Shown here: piece by piece, positions 1 to 5,103 of the stretch
How positions within the stretch are numbered: the stretch's first letter is position 1
Layout of the letters: each line of letters begins with the position of its first letter
NCBI GenBank assembly: GCA_903825065.1
Contig: CAIJZG010000166.1
Location: 1 to 5,663, forward strand
Source of the DNA: an uncultured Bacteroidota bacterium
GTDB lineage: Bacteria > Bacteroidota > Bacteroidia > Chitinophagales > Chitinophagaceae
DNA: 5,663 nt
Reading direction: 5' to 3'
Made by a program: the position numbers and the translations under genes
Notes under the pieces: model-generated
Told to the model about the DNA's origin: nothing
The model's input: the letters and a program-made list of their open reading frames with translations, nothing else
Database searches by the model: none

Positions 1-116
1 ACCATCGTATTGGATTAACTTCTTATAATTTAGACGCAGTTATAAATGGCGAAATCGAAGATTTTATTGAAGCACTTCAAATGGCTGAGAATGCAGAGAA
101 GATGTTGAATCAATAA
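1..116 (+). CDS. 3' end of an unidentified protein (partial)
   Basis: An open frame enters from the left edge; the first whole codon begins at base 3 and the stop is TAA at 114-116. The 37 visible residues read HRIGLTSYNLDAV, then a charged helical tail with IEDFIEAL and ending EKMLNQ. The tail is rich in Glu, Ala, Met and Leu, typical of a C-terminal amphipathic helix in a soluble protein. I do not recognise the family from so short a piece and assign no function. That it is coding is supported by the uninterrupted frame, plausible residue composition, and a terminator-like hairpin beginning about 40 bases after the stop. It converges on galE, which ends at 234 on the other strand. Confidence 0.6.
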   Translation, partial: HRIGLTSYNLDAVINGEIEDFIEALQMAENAEKMLNQ

Positions 117-156
117 ATAAAGAAGAGAAGAGATAAGATAAGAATAAATTCTAACT

Positions 157-191
157 GAATAACAGAGGAAGGCCTCGGGTATTCAATTTTT
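157..191 (+). terminator. Probable intrinsic terminator of the upstream plus-strand gene
   Basis: GAATA (157-161) pairs with TATTC (180-184) and GAGG (165-168) pairs with CCTC (173-176) around a four-base AAGG loop. The two stems are separated by a three-by-three internal loop (ACA/GGG) in which one C-G pair may form. Five T residues follow at 187-191. In the plus direction this is a fair Rho-independent terminator. On the minus strand the same hairpin would follow galE, but only a broken pyrimidine-rich stretch comes after it, so action in both directions is possible but weaker. An outer pair of 8-base arms, AAGATAAG (135-142) and CTTATCTT (221-228), also flanks it. Confidence 0.6.
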
Positions 192-233
192 GCTATTCGA
201 TTAATTTTCCACTATTATCACTTATCTTCTTTG

Positions 234-1274
234 TTAATTATTTTTCGCTGCTTCTTCATCAGCTTTAATTTTTAGTTCCCAGGCCCAGGCTGAGCGCATC
301 ATGTCTTTTAAATCGTATTCGATTTTCCAGCCTAGTTTGTTTACTGCGGCATCGTTGTTGGCGTAGATCGCAACAACATCTCCTGGACGGCGATCTGCGA
401 TTTCGTAGTTGAGTGCTACACCGCTTTGTTCTTCGAAAGTTTTGATGGCTTCTAATACTGTTACGCCTAAACCAGTTCCCAAATTAAAAACATCGCAGTG
501 TGATTCATTTTTTCCTTGCTCTAAATATTGAATAGCTAAAGTATGAGCATGAGCGATATCGCATACATGAATATAATCTCGCACACAAGATCCATCGCGG
601 GTAGGGTAGTCGTTACCAAAAACTTTCATCTTCGGTAATTTACCAATCGCTGTTTGAGTAATTGCAGGTACTAAATTTTGTGGTCGACCAATAGGCAGCT
701 CACCCAATATGGCAGTGGGGTGGGCGCCAACTGGATTGAAGTAGCGCAATAAAATCACATTACATAAACCGTTTTTGGTAAATGCCTGTAACATTTCTTC
801 TCCCATTTGTTTAGTGGAACCGTAGGGCGATTCGGCTTGTTTGATGGGAGACAATTCTGTTACAGGTATTGTATCTGGGTTTCCATAAACTGTGCAAGAA
901 GAAGAGAATACGAAATTAGGTACGCTATATTCTTCCACACACTTTAACAGGTTTACTAAAGAGAATATATTGTTTTCGAAGTATAATAATGGGGCACCAA
1001 CAGATTCACCTACAGCTTTGTAAGCGGCAAAATGAATCACACCAGCGATATCAGTATTCTCTTGAAACACGGCCTGTGTTTCATCGAAATTTTTAAGGTC
1101 AACTTTATAGTTCTTTATTTTTTTACCTGTGATCTGCTCTATTCCCTTAATTGAAAAGTTGGAAGAGCGAGAATTATCATCAATAGATATCACATCGTAA
1201 CCGTTGTTCAATAAATCAACGATGGTATGCGATCCAATAAATCCACATCCACCAGTAACCAAAATCTTTTGCAT
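234..1274 (-). CDS. galE: UDP-glucose 4-epimerase GalE
   Basis: This cytoplasmic enzyme interconverts UDP-glucose and UDP-galactose using bound NAD, in the Leloir pathway and in supply of UDP-galactose for surface glycans. At 346 residues it has the usual full length. It belongs to the extended short-chain dehydrogenase/reductase family: the N-terminal Rossmann motif TGGCGFIGSH spans residues 7-16, the catalytic Ser lies in FSSSCTVYG (123-131), and the catalytic YxxxK is Y151/K155. Family-typical RYFNPVGAH (177-185), RDYIHVCD (232-239) and RPGD (296-299) follow. The ATG at 1272-1274 places the Rossmann motif at the normal distance, so the start is secure. No Shine-Dalgarno sequence precedes it. 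A TAnnTTTG match 18 bases upstream suggests its own promoter, with transcription beginning very close to the start codon. It lies 62 bases after the phosphate transporter gene, so some read-through is possible. Nothing in it looks damaged or foreign. Confidence 0.96.
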   Translation of the reverse strand: MQKILVTGGCGFIGSHTIVDLLNNGYDVISIDDNSRSSNFSIKGIEQITGKKIKNYKVDLKNFDETQAVFQENTDIAGVIHFAAYKAVGESVGAPLLYFENNIFSLVNLLKCVEEYSVPNFVFSSSCTVYGNPDTIPVTELSPIKQAESPYGSTKQMGEEMLQAFTKNGLCNVILLRYFNPVGAHPTAILGELPIGRPQNLVPAITQTAIGKLPKMKVFGNDYPTRDGSCVRDYIHVCDIAHAHTLAIQYLEQGKNESHCDVFNLGTGLGVTVLEAIKTFEEQSGVALNYEIADRRPGDVVAIYANNDAAVNKLGWKIEYDLKDMMRSAWAWELKIKADEEAAKNN

Positions 1275-1292
1275 AATTCAATTATTATATAT

Positions 1293-1300
1293 CAAATATA
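1293..1300 (-). promoter_or_regulatory. Putative -7 promoter element of galE
   Basis: Read on the minus strand the bases are TATATTTG, an exact match to the Bacteroidota -7 consensus TAnnTTTG, ending 18 bases before the galE ATG. The nearest upstream TTG (complement of 1313-1315) leaves a 12-base spacer, shorter than the roughly 17-23 described for the group, so the -33 element is unconvincing. The implied leader is only about 10-13 bases. Confidence 0.5.
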
Positions 1301-1301
1301 A

Positions 1302-1316
1302 ATTGAACTATTCAAT
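1302..1316. repeat. Inverted repeat in the galE promoter region
   Basis: ATTGAA (1302-1307) and TTCAAT (1311-1316) are perfect 6-base arms around a 3-base centre CTA. The repeat starts two bases upstream of the putative -7 element and covers the expected -33 side of the promoter. A further ATTCAAT copy lies at 1276-1282, next to the galE start. It could be a small operator, or chance in AT-rich DNA. Confidence 0.35.
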
Positions 1317-1336
1317 AAGTAAGACTGAATGATGAT

Positions 1337-2377
1337 TTAGATAATAAATTTCAGAAGATAGAATATGGATGCTGCCATTAATGCTGAAATAGGGATAGTG
1401 ATAATCCAAGCCCACAATAGGTTAATGGTTACCCCCCATCTTACTGCGCTCAAACGCTTAGTCGCACCAACACCAATGATGGAACCAGTAATAGTATGTG
1501 TAGTAGATACTGGTATTTTAAAGTGTTCAGTTAAAAACAAGGTAATGGCACCAGCTGTTTCAGCAGCAACTCCTTCTAAAGGGGTTACTTTGGTGATCTT
1601 TGTTCCCATGGTCTTTACGATTTTCCAACCACCACTCATTGTTCCTAAACCGATACAAAAAAAACTGGTAAATGGTACCCAGCTGTATTGATTGGCAAAA
1701 GTATTAAAGTCCATATGATGGCCCTTTGTTCCTTCATAATAAATCATAGCAGCACCAATAATCCCCATTACTTTTTGGGCATCATTACCACCATGGCCAA
1801 TACTAAAAGCGGCAGAAGAGACTAATTGTAAACGCTTGAACCAATTTTCTGCTTTATAGGGATTCGATCGTTTGCAGAGATGTACAATTCCGATCGTTAT
1901 AAAAAAAGCGATGAACATGCCAATCAATGGAGCTAAGAAAATGAATAAGAATGTTGGAACTACTTTTGCATAGTTGATAACAGCCACACCAGCCAGACTG
2001 AATCCTTTTGCGTTGGCTAAAGCCGCACCTATGAATCCACCCATTAGTGTATGTGATGAACTGGAAGGAATTCCAAACCACCAGGTAATTAAGTTCCATA
2101 TAATAGCCGCAACTATTCCAGCTAGGATAACTTGTAAAGTGATGAATTCAGGATGCACCCATTTAGCTACTGTATTACCAATGCCGAATTCTTTGAAAAT
2201 ATATTTCGAAATAAAGTAAGCAGCAAAATTGAAAAATGCGGCCCATACCACAGCCTGAAAAGGAGTTAATACTTTGGTTGAAACAATGGTAGCAATGCTA
2301 TTTGCGGCGTCGTGAAATCCATTGATAAAATCAAATACGAATGCCAAAACTATGATTAGAATTAGTAAGGTTAACAT
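1337..2377 (-). CDS. pit: PiT-family inorganic phosphate transporter
   Basis: This is an integral inner-membrane permease that takes up inorganic phosphate, in this family driven by a proton or sodium gradient. The 346 residues show the internal duplication typical of PiT proteins (PF01384). The first half carries NGFHDAANSIAT (19-30, with D23 and N26) and GIPSSSSHTLMGG (102-114). The second half repeats them as GHGGNDAQKVMG (194-205, with D199) and KIPVSTTHTITGS (287-299). Hydrophobic segments are visible at about 2-18, 40-58, 81-101, 137-165, 233-247 and 315-345, with further short ones around the signature motifs. A hydrophilic loop with KRSNPYKAENWFKR (169-182) separates the halves. The length fits the compact bacterial/archaeal form; E. 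coli PitA is much longer. The gene starts 12 bases after the DUF47 stop, and that pairing is common for this family. No ribosome-binding sequence is evident, and translational coupling is plausible. Whether H+ or Na+ is the coupling ion cannot be read from the sequence. Confidence 0.94.
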   Translation of the reverse strand: MLTLLILIIVLAFVFDFINGFHDAANSIATIVSTKVLTPFQAVVWAAFFNFAAYFISKYIFKEFGIGNTVAKWVHPEFITLQVILAGIVAAIIWNLITWWFGIPSSSSHTLMGGFIGAALANAKGFSLAGVAVINYAKVVPTFLFIFLAPLIGMFIAFFITIGIVHLCKRSNPYKAENWFKRLQLVSSAAFSIGHGGNDAQKVMGIIGAAMIYYEGTKGHHMDFNTFANQYSWVPFTSFFCIGLGTMSGGWKIVKTMGTKITKVTPLEGVAAETAGAITLFLTEHFKIPVSTTHTITGSIIGVGATKRLSAVRWGVTINLLWAWIITIPISALMAASIFYLLKFII

Positions 2378-2389
2378 GGTAGCTGCGGT

Positions 2390-3037
2390 TTACGCGTATT
2401 TGATGATAATGGATTCGATTACGTTTGCAGCGTCTTCACATTTATCGGTTGCAATTTCCATCACTTGATAAATTTCTCTTTTCTTAATCACTTCTTTGAA
2501 GTCATTCTCCTGCTGAAATAAAATTTCAATACTCATGTCAAATACATCGTCTGCTTGATTCTCAATGCTATTTACTTTTACCATTGCTTCTGTCATGGCA
2601 CGTAAATTTTTCATATCACGTAATCCGAAAACGGCTTTTTCAATTTCGATAGTTCCCTGTAAAATGAGGTCCGCCATCTTTTGGATACCAGTGTCATTCG
2701 GGTTTACATTATAGAAATTAATCTTCTTAGAACAGGCATAGATATAGTCGGCAATATCATCTAATGAAGAAGCTAAATAGTGAATATCTTCACGGTCAAA
2801 TGGTGTGATAAAATTTCTACCTAATTCTGTAAAAATCCGATGTGTGTTATCGTCGTTTTTGTGTTCAAGGTCTTCGATTTGAGCTAAAAACCCCACTCTT
2901 TTATCCGCATCTGGCTCACTAACCATCTCTTTTAATTTAATACCCATTTCATGAACTTTTCTTGCAACATCTTCAAAAAGTTCATAAAAAATTACATTCT
3001 TTGGCATGAAAAACTTTCCAATCGAATTGATACCCAT
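2390..3037 (-). CDS. DUF47 / PhoU-like protein paired with the phosphate transporter
   Basis: This 215-residue soluble, predicted all-helical protein matches the DUF47 family (PhoU-like, TIGR00153 type). PhoU domains are three-helix bundles that bind metal clusters through repeated acidic motifs. Candidates here are IEDLEHKNDD (54-63), TPFDREDIHYLASSLDDIADYI (78-99), IENQADDVFD (158-167) and ATDKCEDAANV (196-206). It has no signal peptide or membrane segment, so it should act in the cytoplasm. DUF47 genes commonly sit directly upstream of PiT genes and are thought to modulate the transporter; the 12-base gap here fits that. The ATG at 3037 gives the usual MGxNSI-like family start, followed by a basic and hydrophobic segment; the next Met (residue 11) would cut this off. 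A role linking transport to the neighbouring kinase, as PhoU does for PhoR in other bacteria, is inference. Confidence 0.9.
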   Translation of the reverse strand: MGINSIGKFFMPKNVIFYELFEDVARKVHEMGIKLKEMVSEPDADKRVGFLAQIEDLEHKNDDNTHRIFTELGRNFITPFDREDIHYLASSLDDIADYIYACSKKINFYNVNPNDTGIQKMADLILQGTIEIEKAVFGLRDMKNLRAMTEAMVKVNSIENQADDVFDMSIEILFQQENDFKEVIKKREIYQVMEIATDKCEDAANVIESIIIKYA

Positions 3038-3092
3038 AGCTAAAAATTTAAGGCAGAATTTACAATGTTGTCGAAGATATGAAACAGATACG

Positions 3093-3106
3093 ATTTGTTA
3101 ACAAAT
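3093..3106. repeat. Perfect 14-base palindrome in the leader of the DUF47-pit operon
   Basis: ATTTGTTAACAAAT is identical to its own reverse complement. It lies 56 bases upstream of the DUF47 ATG and about 20 bases downstream of the putative -7 element, so probably within the transcribed leader. In DNA it would suit a dimeric regulator as an operator; in RNA it could form only a 5-base stem with a TTAA loop. Weak flanking arms ACAG (3084-3087) and CTGT (3118-3121) could extend it. A palindrome of this size can occur by chance in AT-rich DNA. Confidence 0.4.
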
Positions 3107-3125
3107 AGATAATATAACTGTATAT

Positions 3126-3133
3126 CAAATATA
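3126..3133 (-). promoter_or_regulatory. Putative -7 promoter element of the DUF47-pit operon
   Basis: The minus strand reads TATATTTG, an exact TAnnTTTG match, 88 bases upstream of the DUF47 ATG and just past the kinase stop codon. A TTG (complement of 3149-3151) lies 15 bases upstream, slightly closer than the usual spacing and touching the end of the kinase reading frame. Transcription would begin near 3118-3121, giving a leader of about 80 bases, much longer than implied for the other promoters in this window. Confidence 0.5.
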
Positions 3134-3152
3134 AAGATAATTGATTATCAAT

Positions 3153-4208
3153 TTAATTAATCGAAGTTCGTTCATCCAAGGTAAATCCGATGCTGGTACC
3201 TATGTCCAATTTGCTTCTTACATGCATAGTTTGACCATGGGCTTCGATGATATGTTTACAGATAGCTAAACCTAGACCAGTACCACCAATATCTCGGCTT
3301 CTACCTCGATCCGTTCTGTAAAAACGTTCAAATATTCTTGGCAGATGATCTTCACTGATGCCGATACCATCATCACTAAACTCAATTAATACTAAACGCC
3401 CATCAGTTCTATAAATACTAGCTACAATACTTCCATCTTGCTTTCCGTACTTAGTTGCGTTCTCTAAGAGGTTCATCACCACTTGTCGAATCTTCTCTTT
3501 ATCTGCATAAACAGTTACAGGAGCTTCACAACCTTTTTTTATGGTGGACTTAATATTTTTCTTGCTAGTTTTTATAGATAAACTTTCATTTGCTTCTCTG
3601 ATTAGGTCTTGAATCACGAAAAGCTCAGGGTATAAAGGCTGCTCACCACTTTCTAATCTTGTGATCTCGTCTAAGTCTTCTGCCAAATTCACCATACGTT
3701 CTACATTCTTTGCTGCATTTTCTAAAAAACGACGTTTCACTTCAGGATTGTCGATAGCGCCATCTAGTAATGTATCAACATAACCTTGTATAGCGAAGAT
3801 GGGTGTTTTGAATTCGTGCGAAAGGTTTTGTAAAAACTCTTTACGATAGGCTTCATTTGTTTTTAACAGTTCTATTTCCGCTTTACGTTGTTCAGCCCAT
3901 TTTTCTACATCTTCTCTTACTTCATCAATACTTTTTTGTGGAAGGATATACTTATAATAAGTTTCCTCCCTTTTATTGGCTTTAGTTTGATAAATAAATT
4001 TGTAAATCAGTTTTATTTTACGGTAAATAAACCATTCTAAAACAAATTGGATTAAAAGAAAACTCCCAAAAAAAGTGATTATTAAAGCAACTACAGTGAT
4101 GATCCAATTAGGGCTGACCAGCCAAAAGCCTATTGAAATTGGAACAGACAAGCCCAAAGCAGTAAAGGCTGATAACTGTTTTGGACTTAGATTTTTTGGA
4201 TTAAACAT
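3153..4208 (-). CDS. PhoR-like membrane sensor histidine kinase
   Basis: This is the sensor half of a two-component system: it autophosphorylates on His and passes the phosphate to the response regulator encoded just upstream. It has 351 residues. Two hydrophobic segments at about 15-31 and 36-57 are joined by a turn of only a few residues, so there is essentially no extracellular domain. A basic juxtamembrane stretch and a charged helical linker (about 60-125) lead to the HisKA domain, with phospho-acceptor H131 in FLQNLSHEFKTP. The HATPase domain has the N box NLLENATKYG (246-255, N250), G1 box DDGIGI (279-284), F box IFERFYRTD (292-300) and G2 box GGTGLGL (308-314). All catalytic motifs are intact. 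I see no recognisable PAS or HAMP domain. Architecture and the phosphate-transport neighbours favour a PhoR-like role, but the signal is not proven. The start ATG at 4206-4208 gives a normal cytoplasmic N-terminus before the first membrane segment. Confidence 0.92.
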   Translation of the reverse strand: MFNPKNLSPKQLSAFTALGLSVPISIGFWLVSPNWIITVVALIITFFGSFLLIQFVLEWFIYRKIKLIYKFIYQTKANKREETYYKYILPQKSIDEVREDVEKWAEQRKAEIELLKTNEAYRKEFLQNLSHEFKTPIFAIQGYVDTLLDGAIDNPEVKRRFLENAAKNVERMVNLAEDLDEITRLESGEQPLYPELFVIQDLIREANESLSIKTSKKNIKSTIKKGCEAPVTVYADKEKIRQVVMNLLENATKYGKQDGSIVASIYRTDGRLVLIEFSDDGIGISEDHLPRIFERFYRTDRGRSRDIGGTGLGLAICKHIIEAHGQTMHVRSKLDIGTSIGFTLDERTSIN

Positions 4209-4215
4209 CAGATGG

Positions 4216-4241
4216 TGCTAAGCTTATTTTTTTAAGTAGCA
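4216..4241 (-). repeat. Inverted repeat just before the kinase start codon
   Basis: In the minus-strand transcript TGCTA-CTTA pairs with TAAG-TAGCA around a loop of six A residues, with a two-base CT bulge on the 3' arm, giving nine pairs. The base of the stem is seven bases from the kinase ATG, so it covers the region where ribosomes bind. It lies inside the 72-base gap between regulator and kinase, where I find no TAnnTTTG promoter match. It has no T-run after it in the direction of transcription, so it is not a standard terminator. It may tune kinase translation or mRNA processing. Confidence 0.45.
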
Positions 4242-4280
4242 TTTACGAAGTTAAACAGCATTAAGTATTCAATCAAAGTT

Positions 4281-4964
4281 CTAGTTATCAAACTTATACC
4301 CAACCCCTTTAACCGTAGTGATACAGTCGATTCCCATTTTCTGCCTGATTTTTCTGATATGTACGTCGATCGTTCTGTCGCCTACAATTACATCATTTCC
4401 CCAAACCTGAGATAAAATTTCGTTTCTTAGAAATACTCTTCCTGGGCGGGATGCCAATAAATAAATTAATTCAAATTCCTTTTTTGCCAAGACTACATCA
4501 ACACTATCAATAGTTACCATAAATTTTACAGGATCGATACTGATATTTCCAATTGAAAGGGTTTTGCTTTCACTAGGCTGAGCGTTCATTCTTCTGAACA
4601 ATGCATTAACACGACTTACCAATACCTTCGGACTAATTGGTTTATTTACATAATCATCTGCTCCTGATTCTAAACCTTTGATCTGTGAGGCTTCATCACT
4701 TAAAGCAGTTAAGAAAATAATCATGGTCTGTTGAAACATTGTTTGAGTTCGCAGGATATTGCAAACTTCGATGCCTGTTTTTTTAGGCATCATAATGTCG
4801 AGTATAATTAAATCGGGGTTGAGTTGTTTGGCCCTTTCTATTGCTTCATTGCCATCCTTAGCTGTATATATCTCGTAACCCTCTTTTAAAAGGTTATAAC
4901 TGATGATTTCTAGAATATCCGGTTCATCGTCTACAATCAAAATCCTTTTAGCTTTGCCTTCCAT
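4281..4964 (-). CDS. OmpR/PhoB-family response regulator
   Basis: This is the DNA-binding partner of the neighbouring kinase. It has 227 residues from the chosen ATG. The receiver domain occupies about 6-122, with the acidic pair D12/D13, phospho-acceptor D56 in LDIMMP, switch T86 and conserved K108 in YVNKP. A winged-helix domain covers about 136-226, including the recognition region GDRTIDVHIRKIRQKMG (195-211) and the C-terminal KGVGYKF hairpin typical of PhoB/OmpR proteins. The frame stays open upstream to a TTG at 4985, but that TTG is itself the last three bases of a putative -7 promoter element, and starting at the ATG at 4962-4964 puts the receiver at the normal distance from the N-terminus. 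The gene precedes the kinase by 72 bases on the same strand. A phosphate-regulon role (PhoB-like) is suggested by the neighbours; the sequence alone shows only the subfamily. Confidence 0.93.
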   Translation of the reverse strand: MEGKAKRILIVDDEPDILEIISYNLLKEGYEIYTAKDGNEAIERAKQLNPDLIILDIMMPKKTGIEVCNILRTQTMFQQTMIIFLTALSDEASQIKGLESGADDYVNKPISPKVLVSRVNALFRRMNAQPSESKTLSIGNISIDPVKFMVTIDSVDVVLAKKEFELIYLLASRPGRVFLRNEILSQVWGNDVIVGDRTIDVHIRKIRQKMGIDCITTVKGVGYKFDN

Positions 4965-4965
4965 C

Positions 4966-4976
4966 TTAACAGTTAA
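4966..4976. repeat. Small inverted repeat at the response-regulator transcription start
   Basis: TTAAC and GTTAA form perfect 5-base arms around a single A, ending two bases before the regulator ATG and lying where transcription should begin. A related TTAACTGTAA lies at 5037-5046 in the same divergent intergenic region. Placement suits autoregulation, but the arms are short and AT-rich. Confidence 0.3.
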
Positions 4977-4982
4977 TTTACA

Positions 4983-4990
4983 CAAATTTA
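4983..4990 (-). promoter_or_regulatory. Putative -7 promoter element of the regulator-kinase operon
   Basis: The minus strand reads TAAATTTG, an exact TAnnTTTG match that ends 18 bases before the regulator ATG. The nearest upstream TTG (complement of 5005-5007) leaves a 14-base spacer, shorter than usual. The implied leader is about 10-13 bases. The final TTG of this element is the alternative start codon of the longer open frame, which argues against that start. Confidence 0.5.
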
Positions 4991-5056
4991 ATTTTAATGT
5001 TTGGCAATTCAGCCTTTTCTGATTATTATGTTATTGTTAACTGTAATTGCTCATTC

Positions 5057-5089
5057 TTGAATTTTTAACTCGAAATGATAGTATTTTTG
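5057..5089 (+). promoter_or_regulatory. Putative promoter of the secreted-protein gene
   Basis: TTG at 5057-5059 and TATTTTTG at 5082-5089 match the Bacteroidota -33 and -7 elements (TTG and TAnnTTTG) with a 22-base spacer, inside the described range. The -7 element ends 14 bases before the ATG at 5104, so the leader would be under 10 bases. This is the best-spaced promoter in the window, and it is divergent from the regulator promoter. Confidence 0.55.
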
Positions 5090-5103
5090 AATCGTTCCGA
5101 TAC

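Noticed and set aside
112..150. Purine-rich tract with repeated AGATAAG units as a functional tandem repeat
   Set aside because: The units are irregular and of low complexity, in a short gap between convergent gene ends; no array structure is present.
1365..1691. Plus-strand open frame of 108 codons opposite the phosphate transporter
   Set aside because: It is fully antisense to a well-supported PiT gene, has no promoter or start context, and its residues reflect the reverse complement of membrane-protein codons.
1854..2219. Two 81-codon open frames, one on each strand, inside the phosphate transporter gene
   Set aside because: Both lie wholly inside the PiT coding region in other frames and resemble no protein I know; they are shadows of the real gene.
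3141..3151. TTGATTATCAA inverted repeat right after the kinase stop as a terminator
   Set aside because: The arms are only five AT-rich pairs and no T-run follows on the minus strand; it overlaps the expected -33 region of the next operon instead.
4209..4280. A separate promoter for the histidine kinase
   Set aside because: I found no TAnnTTTG match on the minus strand in this gap, so co-transcription with the regulator is simpler.
4965..4985. Upstream TTG start that would add seven residues to the response regulator
   Set aside because: The TTG is part of the putative -7 promoter element, so the codon would probably not be transcribed, and the ATG at 4964 gives a normal receiver N-terminus.
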